Shown: positions 1 to 5,389, counted from the stretch's first letter. The stretch is DNA of 6,083 bases from Heliobacteriaceae bacterium (GCA_031267015.1 JAIRZW010000200.1:1-6083), one strand, 5' to 3'. The notes: generated by a model from the letters alone, not told the origin. Made by a program: numbers and translations.

Positions 1-1
1 T

Positions 2-547
2 TTCGGTGGTGGAAACGTTGCTATGGACGCTGCACGAACTGCGGTGCGCGTGGGGTTTGAAGAAGTTTACATAGTCTACCGCCGGACTGAAAAAGAGCTT
101 CCGGCGCGGCTTGAGGAGATTCGCCACGCAAAAGAAGAAGGAGTTATTTTTAAGTTCCTTTATTCGCCGGTCGAAATTTTTGGCGAAGACGGCTATGTTA
201 CGGGCGTTAAGCTGGAAGTCATGGAGCTTGGCGAGCCTGACGCGAGCGGCCGCCAGCGGCCTGTTTCAACCGGAAAACTTGAAACAATCGCTCTTGACAC
301 GGTAATCGTAGCGCTCGGAACCGGTCCAAACCCTATTATACAGCGTTCTGCCGAGAAGGAAGGCCTTGAAATCATTACAGATAAATGGGGCTACATAACC
401 GTTGACGATGAAAAGTGTGCTACGTCTCTTGAAGCGGTTTATGCGGGCGGGGATGTTGCGCCGACCGGTGAATCCAACGCAATCAACGCCATGGGCGCCG
501 GCAAAAAGGCCGCCAAAGCAATTAATGAGTTATTGAAAAGTGAATAG
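2..547 (+). CDS. gltA: NADPH-dependent glutamate synthase-type flavoprotein, C-terminal part (5' end outside window)
   Basis: Glutamate synthase small subunit/GltA-type oxidoreductases carry electrons from NADPH through FAD and Fe-S clusters in the cytoplasm, for glutamate synthesis from glutamine and 2-oxoglutarate. The reading frame is open from base 2, before any start codon, and about 181 residues are visible. Seen directly: the NAD(P)H-binding Rossmann motif GGGNVAMDAART at the extreme left, the YRRTEKELPAR segment typical of NADPH contact, IVALGTGPNP, and the C-terminal FAD-binding VYAGGDVAPTGESNAINAMGAGKKAA. The N-terminal Fe-S domain and first FAD motif would lie upstream. Two in-frame stops follow each other (TAG then TGA, 545-550). 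The same fold occurs in NfnL/SudA-type ferredoxin:NADP oxidoreductase subunits, which cannot be excluded from this half alone. The symbol means the homotetrameric glutamate synthase, not citrate synthase. The next gene starts 10 bases downstream, so co-transcription is likely. Confidence 0.85.
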   Translation, partial: FGGGNVAMDAARTAVRVGFEEVYIVYRRTEKELPARLEEIRHAKEEGVIFKFLYSPVEIFGEDGYVTGVKLEVMELGEPDASGRQRPVSTGKLETIALDTVIVALGTGPNPIIQRSAEKEGLEIITDKWGYITVDDEKCATSLEAVYAGGDVAPTGESNAINAMGAGKKAAKAINELLKSE

Positions 548-567
548 TGAGTGGTAAATGGTGAATC
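540..567 (+). repeat. Four-unit tandem heptamer repeat, consensus GTGAATG
   Basis: Four adjacent 7-base units (540-546, 547-553, 554-560, 561-567) each match GTGAATG at 6 of 7 positions. The array covers the stop codon of the glutamate synthase gene, the spacer, and the first codons of the next gene, including its ATG in unit three. It resembles in style the heptanucleotide short tandem repeats described in filamentous cyanobacteria, though the unit sequence need not be the same. Confidence 0.7.
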
Positions 568-1271
568 GTTCAATTAAGATTATAATTATTCTGTTAAGTC
601 TGCTGGGGTCGACTGCAACGGCGTTTGACCTTGAGCCTGTGCCGCGGCTTGATCAGGGCACTTTGCCGCCGCTGCCGAAGACGGTGCCGTCGCCGCAGCC
701 TTCTGCCCCCCTTGCTAAAGGGGGGCAGACCGCTTCAGCGGTGGGGGGATTCTACAAAAAAGGAACGAAATTCCGCGTTAAGTCAACCGGTGTTATTTCC
801 GATACGCTTAAGGAGGGTTCGCGCGTGTATTTCAAGGGCAAGGACGGAACCACATTCGGCGCGGTTGTGGTTAACGCTCACCCGCCGCAGTTTACCGGCA
901 ACGGCGGACTCGTTGTGCTTATGGTCGAAACCATGGGTTCAAGTTCTGCTCATGCCAGGATTACCAAGGCAAACCATAAAAAAATCTTTCTCAACAATAT
1001 CAAAGGCAAGCGAAGCTATCTTAAAGGCGTTTCCGATTCGACAAAACCGGGCAGAATTTTCTACGATAACATGAGACGCACGACCGGCGTGCTTGCAGCG
1101 AACAAGTTTACAATGATTCTGACCCCTTTCACCGCAGCAGCGGGCGTGTTGGTTTACGGCGTGAACATGGCCGGTTCGCCCATATTTGCGGTTTTTTCAA
1201 AAGGCGGGCAGCTCTCAATCCCGGCAGGCTCGGAGTTTGAAGTTAAGTTACTTGAAGATATTTACAACTAA
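558..1271 (+). CDS. Exported protein of unknown function with conserved-looking C-terminal domain
   Basis: I do not recognise a named family. Residues 1-22 form a signal peptide: MVNRSIK, a hydrophobic run IIIILLSLLG, then a likely cut after ATA before FDLEP. Residues 24-65 are a Pro-rich low-complexity linker, part of which (A50-G64) is encoded by a hairpin repeat. Residues 66-237 look like a folded, beta-rich domain: GTKFRVKS at 69-76, NAHPPQFTGNGGLVVLMVE at 106-124, ITKANHKKIFLNNIKGKRSY at 135-154, a hydrophobic stretch at about 184-213, and SIPAGSEFEVKL at 220-231. The last motif is reminiscent of cell-envelope proteins with an 'IPAG-x-F-x-V' end, but that is only a resemblance. A periplasmic or envelope location is inferred from the signal peptide. 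There is no clear Shine-Dalgarno site before the ATG. The start lies 10 bases after the upstream stop, so translational coupling is plausible. A GTG directly after the ATG is an alternative start. Confidence 0.75.
   Translation: MVNRSIKIIIILLSLLGSTATAFDLEPVPRLDQGTLPPLPKTVPSPQPSAPLAKGGQTASAVGGFYKKGTKFRVKSTGVISDTLKEGSRVYFKGKDGTTFGAVVVNAHPPQFTGNGGLVVLMVETMGSSSAHARITKANHKKIFLNNIKGKRSYLKGVSDSTKPGRIFYDNMRRTTGVLAANKFTMILTPFTAAAGVLVYGVNMAGSPIFAVFSKGGQLSIPAGSEFEVKLLEDIYN
706..750 (+). repeat. C6/G6 double-hairpin dispersed repeat inside a coding sequence
   Basis: A perfect 8-bp stem, CCCCCCTT (706-713) with AAGGGGGG (718-725), closes over the loop GCTA. A second 6-bp stem follows, ACCGCT (729-734) with AGCGGT (737-742), then GGGGGGAT (743-750). 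The core layout (C6TT, short loop, AAG6, spacer, G6AT) recurs at 4317-4345. It is read as A50-P-L-A-K-G-G and onward in the linker of the exported protein. It has no T tract, so it does not look like an intrinsic terminator. The family type, a short mobile-looking palindromic element, is inferred. Confidence 0.75.
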
Positions 1272-1288
1272 AAAAATTATGGTATAAT
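1261..1288 (+). promoter_or_regulatory. Sigma-70-type promoter for the LysM gene
   Basis: The -35 box TTTACA (1261-1266, five of six consensus bases) and the extended -10 TGGTATAAT (1280-1288) are separated by 16 bases between hexamers. The -35 lies within the last codons and stop of the preceding gene. Transcription would start near 1295, giving a very short leader before the GTG at 1310. Confidence 0.75.
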
Positions 1289-1309
1289 GGGTTTGTAAAG
1301 GGGCATGGT

Positions 1310-1867
1310 GTGAAAAGTTCAACTATCAGAAGATCAAACTTATCTAAGGAAAAAATGGCGGTCATAGAGGCGCTTTCCAAGTATAGACAGGAATCAGCTT
1401 ATGACAGTTCGCCGAATGTCTATGTCCGCTCAGGCAGCCATGTGCCTGCGGCAAAGTCAAGCCGTGAGGAAGAACTTGACAGGCTCTGGCGGAATTTCAG
1501 AATAAGCCAGCGCACTGATAAGTCGCCGAACGTTTATGTTGCGGCGGGTTTTATTGCCGGCGCTGTTGTTATGCTTGCGCTGTCTGCGCTGATTAGTTTT
1601 TCTGCGCGCGGAATTGATAACCACACAGTTATCAAGCCTAAAAAAGCGAAAATGAGTGTAAATCTGATTCCGTCGTCTGCGCAAAAGGTTCAGGCTACCG
1701 CAAGTGAGGTTTATACAGTGCAGAGCGGGGATACAATGGAAAGCATTCAAATGCGGTTCTATGGCTTGCACAGCCCGGAAAAATTAAAAACGATTTTGGA
1801 AGCAAACGGGATTGACAACCCGCACAAGCTTTCAATCGGACAAAAGTTAACAATACCTATGGACTAG
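1310..1867 (+). CDS. Single-pass membrane protein with C-terminal LysM domain
   Basis: LysM domains bind N-acetylglucosamine glycans, mainly peptidoglycan, so this is probably a cell-wall-binding envelope protein. Residues 1-75 are charged and hydrophilic, presumably cytoplasmic. A membrane helix spans about 77-97 (VAAGFIAGAVVMLALSALISF). A Lys-rich linker follows (109-114). The LysM domain fills about 134-183, from VYTVQSGDTMESIQMRFYG to LSIGQKLTIP. No catalytic domain is present, so an anchoring or scaffold role is more likely than hydrolysis. The start is GTG, chosen because AAAGGGG (1297-1303) sits 6 bases upstream and the nearby ATG at 1305 meets a stop after two codons. The hexapeptide SPNVYV occurs twice, at 34-39 and 72-77, the second immediately before the membrane helix. 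The gene has its own promoter and no obvious downstream partner. Confidence 0.85.
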   Translation: MKSSTIRRSNLSKEKMAVIEALSKYRQESAYDSSPNVYVRSGSHVPAAKSSREEELDRLWRNFRISQRTDKSPNVYVAAGFIAGAVVMLALSALISFSARGIDNHTVIKPKKAKMSVNLIPSSAQKVQATASEVYTVQSGDTMESIQMRFYGLHSPEKLKTILEANGIDNPHKLSIGQKLTIPMD

Positions 1868-1911
1868 TAATTCGTGTCCTATCTTTCTACTGGAGTATTC
1901 CCAATAATATT

Positions 1912-2105
1912 ATGTTTTAGGTTTATGGATAAAATATTTAAGAGAACAAACAAATTTAACGCAAGAACAACTTGCGGAAAAAGCTGATATTAGTCTTGAT
2001 TATCTTGGTAAGATTGAAGTGAGTATAAATAAACCCGGTCTGAAAACAGTTTTTAAAATAGCAAGAGCATTGAAAATACGCGTAAAAGATTTATTTGATT
2101 TTTAA
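1912..2105 (+). pseudogene. Small XRE/Cro-type helix-turn-helix regulator, apparently frameshifted at its start
   Basis: The frame from 1926 to the TAA at 2103-2105 encodes 59 residues of a clear HTH_3 domain: WIKYLREQTNLTQEQLAEKA, then DISLDYLGKIE as the recognition region, and a closing ALKIRVKDLFDF. Such proteins are small DNA-binding repressors or activators of about 65 residues, often with little beyond the HTH. Upstream in this frame there is only LGL before a stop at 1905-1907, and no ATG, GTG or TTG. In the neighbouring frame, ATG at 1912 runs ATG TTT TAG and stops. One extra T in the T4 tract (1915-1918) would give M-F-L-G-L-W-I-K-Y-L-R-E, a normal start for the family. Real inactivation, slippage-controlled expression, or a sequencing/assembly error are all possible. 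No convincing Shine-Dalgarno lies close to 1912; GGAG at 1892-1895 is too far away. Confidence 0.7.
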
Positions 2106-2145
2106 TGCTGATATTTGCCCTGTGCGTCGGGGGATAGGTTAACGC

Positions 2146-2174
2146 TTGACAAATTTCATGTTTTCTTATATACT
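2146..2174 (+). promoter_or_regulatory. Near-consensus sigma-70 promoter of the pseudopilin gene
   Basis: TTGACA (2146-2151) is a perfect -35 box and TATACT (2169-2174) a five-of-six -10 box, separated by exactly 17 bases. The predicted start of transcription is at about 2181-2182, leaving a leader of roughly 31 bases. This is the strongest-looking promoter in the window. Confidence 0.88.
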
Positions 2175-2182
2175 AACCGGTA

Positions 2183-2197
2183 GTTACAAATTGTAAC
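2183..2197. promoter_or_regulatory. Perfect 15-bp palindrome at the predicted transcription start (operator-like)
   Basis: GTTACAA (2183-2189) and TTGTAAC (2191-2197) are exact inverted copies around one central A. The site begins within a base or two of the predicted start of transcription, a typical place for a repressor operator. It lies only 4 bases before the Shine-Dalgarno site. It could also act as a small hairpin at the extreme 5' end of the mRNA. The binding protein is unknown. Confidence 0.6.
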
Positions 2198-2212
2198 AGA
2201 TAGGAGAAATGT

Positions 2213-2866
2213 ATGAAAAAAGGTTTTACTTTGGCTGAAGTTTTAATTACTTTGGGAATTATAGGCGTTGTTGCGGCGTTGACGCTGCCAAGCCTTATTG
2301 CTAATTATCAAAAAAAGCAAACAGTTGTGAAGCTTAAAAGGTTCTATACCATAATGAATCAGGCAATAAGGCTTTCAGAAATCGACAACGGCCCGGCTGA
2401 GGATTGGATTTACCCTGTGCTAAATGACGATTACACCTCAATGCGAGTGTTTTATGACAGATACTTTGCAAATTATATTGTGTCAACAAAAGTTAAAAGT
2501 TGCAGGCTCCCCGAAACTACTGTTGATTGGGTATGTATATATTACTTTGATGGAACAGCAGCCCTAATGAGAAATTCTAACGGGATTGACATACTTTTTT
2601 ACCCAAATGCAAAATATATAAATCAGAACTTTTCTTTTAATGGCAGACACAGATTTGCATTTAATTTTAACAAAGCCAATACGGGTGTTTCAAAAATACA
2701 GCAATACCAGATTGAACCATACACGCACCAGTGGGACGGAACGCGGGCCGGGTTAATTTTTCATTCAGGATACGGGTGCAGAAAAGGGGCTTATACTATC
2801 GGGAACTTTTGTGCAAAATTAATCCAATACGACGGCTGGGAAATTAAAGACGATTATCCTTGGTAA
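2213..2866 (+). CDS. Type IV pilin-like (pseudopilin) protein
   Basis: This is a prepilin-type protein, expected to be cut and N-methylated by a prepilin peptidase and assembled into a type IV pilus or type II secretion-like fibre. The N-terminus MKKG followed by FTLAEVLITLGIIGVV shows the cleavage site after G4, Phe as mature residue 1 and the key Glu at mature position +5 (E9). Residues 5-30 form the hydrophobic assembly helix. The C-terminal domain (about 60-217) carries four cysteines, C97/C108 and C189/C200. Each pair is 11 residues apart, which suggests two disulfide loops. The protein ends in GWEIKDDYPW, an ending I associate with pseudopilins of Gastranaerophilales. AGGAG at 2202-2206 lies 6 bases before the ATG. 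The gene is monocistronic, with no pilus assembly gene in view. Codon use is more AT-rich than in its neighbours. Confidence 0.9.
   Translation: MKKGFTLAEVLITLGIIGVVAALTLPSLIANYQKKQTVVKLKRFYTIMNQAIRLSEIDNGPAEDWIYPVLNDDYTSMRVFYDRYFANYIVSTKVKSCRLPETTVDWVCIYYFDGTAALMRNSNGIDILFYPNAKYINQNFSFNGRHRFAFNFNKANTGVSKIQQYQIEPYTHQWDGTRAGLIFHSGYGCRKGAYTIGNFCAKLIQYDGWEIKDDYPW
2849..2864 (+). repeat. Direct repeat, copy 1 (end of pseudopilin gene)
   Basis: GACGATTATCCTTGGT encodes the last five residues DDYPW, just before the TAA stop. It matches 2959-2974 at 15 of 16 bases. Confidence 0.8.
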
Positions 2867-2875
2867 GCCACAACC

Positions 2876-2943
2876 TTGAACCCCTCACCTCGTCGCCCTA
2901 CGGGCTCCTTTCCTCTCCCACAGGGGGCGAGGAAGAATTTCAA
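2876..2943. repeat. GC-rich imperfect inverted repeat between convergent genes
   Basis: Between the pseudopilin stop and the rarA stop lies a C-rich to G-rich element. The inner hairpin pairs TTCCTC (2910-2915) and CCC (2917-2919) with GGG (2925-2927) and GAGGAA (2929-2934), around one mismatch. A second small hairpin GCCC-TAC-GGGC lies at 2895-2905. The outer bases TTGAA (2876-2880) and TTCAA (2939-2943) are also complementary. The style (CCCCTCACC..., CTCTCCCACAGGGGG) is that of dispersed short palindromic elements found between genes in many bacteria. It might act as a bidirectional transcription barrier, but it lacks a clear T tract on either side. Confidence 0.6.
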
Positions 2944-2958
2944 AATCTAATTTGAGTG

Positions 2959-2974
2959 GACGATTATCCGTGGT
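2959..2974 (+). repeat. Direct repeat, copy 2 (overlaps the 3' end of rarA)
   Basis: GACGATTATCCGTGGT repeats 2849-2864 with one change. It again reads DDYPW followed directly by a stop (TGA, 2974-2976), although no open frame leads into it (TGA at 2953-2955). Read on the minus strand, the same bases supply the last codons and the TAA stop of rarA. Confidence 0.8.
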
Positions 2975-4247
2975 GATTAGTATATTTTCTGTCTTTTAAC
3001 TCGTCCGGCAGGAATTGCTGGTATTGTTCAGGAGCGTCGTGAGAGTAAACGTAGCCCTCGCCGAAGCCGTATTTTTTAGCGTCTTTGTAATGGCAGTCGC
3101 GCAAGTGCATTGGCGGCGGGTAATCCTTTCCGGATGCAATGTCGTTTAATGCCATGTCGATTGCGCAAACCGTTTCATTGGATTTTTTTGCGCGCGCAAC
3201 ATAAATTACTGCCTGCGCAAGCGGGATTCTGCCTTCCGGCAGGCCTAAAAGCTCGACTGCCCTGTGGGCATTTAAGGCAACGTTTAAGGCGTTCGGGTCT
3301 GCGTTTCCGACGTCTTCGGCCGCGCAGGTAATCAGCCGCCGCGCAATAAAACGCGGGTCTTCGCCGGCCGCAATCATTTTTGCCAGATAATAAACCGCCG
3401 CGTCAGCGTCTGAGCCGCGCAAGCTTTTTTGAAACGCCGAAGCATGGTCATAGTGCTCGTCCTGCGAATAGCGTGTTTTGTGCTGCTGGCAGATTTTTTC
3501 GATAAGTTCAACAGTCAGGTTGCGCCGGTCGTCGCGCAGGTCGCTTGCGAAGTAGGAATTTTCAACCACATTCAAAGCATAGCGCGCGTCCCCGCGTGCA
3601 AGGTTTACGATAAAGTCCATGACGCCGTCACGTTCGTCATTGGGTTCATCGGTCTTCCCAATACATTTACCCCCACAGTCCATGGGCAAGTGGTTTTTTG
3701 CAAGGTACCCAAAACCCTTGTTAATAATCTGTTTCATGCTCTCGTCGTCAATGGAATTCAGCCGGATTACCTGCAAGCGCGACAGCAGTGCCGGAACTAC
3801 CTGAAACGACGGGTTTTCAGTCGTAGAGCCGATTAAAAATAAAGTTCCGTTTTCAAGGTGCGGCAAAAGCGCGTCCTGCTGGGTTTTGGAATACCGGTGA
3901 ATCTCGTCGATAAACAAAATCGTTTTTGTGCCGCTGCGCAATGACATTTTTGCCGCCTCGACCGCCTCTTTAATGTCTTTGACGCCTGAGGTTACGGCCG
4001 ACATCTCGATAAACTGCGCATTTGTCTTGGTCGCAATCAGCCGCGCAAGCGTGGTCTTGCCGCAGCCAGGCGGGCCCCATAAAATCAGCGAAAATAATCG
4101 GTTTGTCTTAAGCAAATTCAAAAGCGGGCTGTTTTGCGCAATTACATTGCTCTGGCCCAAAAATTCCTCAACAGTTTTCGGCCGCAAAAGCTCTGCCAGC
4201 GGGATTTGCTTGTTTTGGTTTTCCAGTTCCGTAAAAAGATTGCTCAT
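2964..4247 (-). CDS. rarA: Replication-associated recombination protein A (RarA/MgsA family AAA+ ATPase)
   Basis: RarA is a cytoplasmic AAA+ ATPase related to clamp loaders and RuvB. It acts at stalled replication forks with SSB. Seen in order: PLAELLRPKTVEEFLGQ near the N-terminus (16-32), Walker A GPPGCGKTT (58-66), Walker B ILFIDEIHR (110-118), sensor 1 GSTTENPSF (140-148), the LLSR arginine region (154-157), sensor 2 GDARYALN (219-226), and the family's C-terminal domain with KSLRGSDADAAVYYLAKMI, EDVGNADP and PPPMHLRD. Its 427 residues fit the family. Residues about 186-208 (HLPMDCGGKCIGK...) look like an added, Cys-containing loop. The start matches the family N-terminus, yet no Shine-Dalgarno site precedes it. 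A TATAAT box on the minus strand (4259-4254) ends 6 bases before the ATG. The last codons and stop fall in the duplicated pseudopilin end. Confidence 0.95.
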   Translation of the reverse strand: MSNLFTELENQNKQIPLAELLRPKTVEEFLGQSNVIAQNSPLLNLLKTNRLFSLILWGPPGCGKTTLARLIATKTNAQFIEMSAVTSGVKDIKEAVEAAKMSLRSGTKTILFIDEIHRYSKTQQDALLPHLENGTLFLIGSTTENPSFQVVPALLSRLQVIRLNSIDDESMKQIINKGFGYLAKNHLPMDCGGKCIGKTDEPNDERDGVMDFIVNLARGDARYALNVVENSYFASDLRDDRRNLTVELIEKICQQHKTRYSQDEHYDHASAFQKSLRGSDADAAVYYLAKMIAAGEDPRFIARRLITCAAEDVGNADPNALNVALNAHRAVELLGLPEGRIPLAQAVIYVARAKKSNETVCAIDMALNDIASGKDYPPPMHLRDCHYKDAKKYGFGEGYVYSHDAPEQYQQFLPDELKDRKYTNHHG

Positions 4248-4261
4248 GATATAATTATAAC
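4248..4261. promoter_or_regulatory. Compact divergent promoter with overlapping, mirror-image -10 boxes
   Basis: Only 14 bases separate the ATGs of rarA (-) and the lipoprotein gene (+). They contain the palindrome TATAATTATA (4250-4259), which provides TATAAT on the + strand (4250-4255) and TATAAT on the - strand (4259-4254). Each box ends exactly 6 bases before the corresponding ATG, so transcription would begin at or next to the A of each start codon. Neither gene has a Shine-Dalgarno sequence. I see no good -35 box on either side, so the promoter call rests on the -10 symmetry and the lack of other space. Confidence 0.55.
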
Positions 4262-5389
4262 ATGTTTAGGAAATTAATTGTAATTATTGTTTGTTTTATT
4301 TTGGCGGGCTGTATAGCCCCCCTTATTAAGGGGGGTAGGGGGGATGGCAGTGAAGTAACATTCTGGACGCTTCAGATGAACGACTTTGCGCCGTACATGA
4401 ACAGTGTAATCGCTGAATTTGAGGCGCAAAACCCGGGTATGAAAATCAAATGGGTGGACGTGCCGTTTTCCGAAGGCGAAAAACGCACGCTTGCCGCGAT
4501 TTTGAGCGATAACCCGCCGGACTTAATCAATCTTAACCCTGATTTTTCCGCGCTTTTGGCGCAAAGAGGCGCGTTGCAGGAAATTGACCCCACGCAGACA
4601 GGACAGTTTAATCAGGAAATCCTGAATACGCTTAAATACAACGACAAACTCTATTCTCTGCCGTGGTATGCGACTTCGGCCGTGACTATTTACAACAAAA
4701 AACTTCTCGCCAGCTTGTCCGTGCCGAAAACTTACGAAGATTTGGGCAAAATTGCGCCTGTAATCAGGCAAAAAACAGGCGCGTACGCCTTCATGCCGAA
4801 TCTGACCGAAAATGACACAATGCCGCGGATTTTAAACAAATACCCAAAAGACAAAGAAGACGCTGTATTTGACTATTTCAGGAAGCTTTATAAAGAAGAC
4901 TTAATCCCAAAAGAATCCATAACCCAGACCCAGCGCGAGGCGCTTGAAAAATACATGTCAGGCCAAATTGTGTTTTTGCAGGCCGGGCCGAATTTCCTGC
5001 TACAGATTAAGGAAAATGCGCCCGCAACCTACGCTGAAACTGATGTTGCGCCGCAGATTACCGGTGAGCTTGGCCAGAACGATTTTTCCCTGATGAACCT
5101 CGTAATCCCTTCGCGCGCGCGCCACAAAGAAGAAGCCCTGAAATTCGCACTGTTCCTTACAAACGAAAAAAATCAGCTTGAATTGGCAAAGCTTACCAAT
5201 ATCCTTGCCGTGAACCAAAAAGCGCTCCAAGATGAGTTTTATACAAAGTATGATGATTTGCCTTCAAAAGCCCGCGTCATTAGCGCAAAACAGTTAAACA
5301 AAGTCAATCCGGTATTCCTGCCCGCGCGAAATCAAAAAGAAATTAACACACAAATTAACCTGAAAATTCAAAAGTTATTGTTGGACTAG
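4262..5389 (+). CDS. ABC transporter extracellular solute-binding lipoprotein (family 1, sugar-type)
   Basis: These lipoproteins capture a solute outside the inner membrane and hand it to an ABC permease. The N-terminus MFRKLIVIIVCFILAGC is a lipoprotein signal with lipobox L14-A-G-C17. The mature part starts VTFWTLQMNDFAPYMNSVIAEFEAQNPGMKIKWVDVPF, the usual first strand and helix of family 1 binding proteins. It continues with NPPDLINLNPDFSALLAQRGALQEID and LYSLPWYATSAVTIYNKKLL, where aromatic residues (W, Y) suit carbohydrate binding. The specific ligand cannot be read from sequence. At 375 residues it is somewhat short for the family (often above 400). Residues 19-28, right after the lipid-bearing Cys, are encoded by a C6/G6 hairpin repeat. 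No permease or ATPase gene adjoins it, so its partner lies elsewhere. The start at 4262 is fixed by the lipoprotein signal. Confidence 0.88.
   Translation: MFRKLIVIIVCFILAGCIAPLIKGGRGDGSEVTFWTLQMNDFAPYMNSVIAEFEAQNPGMKIKWVDVPFSEGEKRTLAAILSDNPPDLINLNPDFSALLAQRGALQEIDPTQTGQFNQEILNTLKYNDKLYSLPWYATSAVTIYNKKLLASLSVPKTYEDLGKIAPVIRQKTGAYAFMPNLTENDTMPRILNKYPKDKEDAVFDYFRKLYKEDLIPKESITQTQREALEKYMSGQIVFLQAGPNFLLQIKENAPATYAETDVAPQITGELGQNDFSLMNLVIPSRARHKEEALKFALFLTNEKNQLELAKLTNILAVNQKALQDEFYTKYDDLPSKARVISAKQLNKVNPVFLPARNQKEINTQINLKIQKLLLD
4317..4345 (+). repeat. C6/G6 hairpin repeat inside the lipoprotein gene
   Basis: CCCCCCTT (4317-4324) pairs perfectly with AAGGGGGG (4328-4335) around ATT, followed by TAGGGGGGAT (4336-4345). 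It is the short form of the element at 706-750. It is translated in the same phase, giving A-P-L-I-K-G-G-R-G-D (residues 19-28), two residues after the lipidated cysteine. Confidence 0.75.

Noticed and set aside
706..725. C6/G6 hairpin as an intrinsic terminator
   Set aside because: It is followed by CAGACC and not by T residues, and it lies early in an intact open reading frame.
625..1074. 149-residue open frame overlapping the exported protein
   Set aside because: It is an Arg/Cys-rich shadow of the Pro-rich, GC-rich linker, while the main frame has a proper signal peptide.
1457..1771. 104-residue open frame opposite the LysM gene
   Set aside because: The + strand frame has a promoter, a ribosome-binding site, a membrane helix and a LysM domain. 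The antisense frame has none of these.
2175..2212. Riboswitch or structured leader upstream of the pseudopilin
   Set aside because: The predicted leader is only about 31 bases, too short for a riboswitch; the palindrome is better read as an operator.
1868..2212. Toxin-antitoxin or defence island around the XRE gene
   Set aside because: Only one small HTH domain is present. The flanking genes are a LysM protein and a pseudopilin, and no toxin-like frame is open nearby.
2876..2943. GC-rich inverted repeat as a clear bidirectional terminator
   Set aside because: The stems are imperfect and neither side carries a run of T; it is kept as a repeat with only possible terminator activity.
3429..3836. 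135-residue open frame opposite rarA
   Set aside because: It lies wholly within a conserved RarA domain on the other strand, has no ribosome-binding site, and encodes no recognisable motif.
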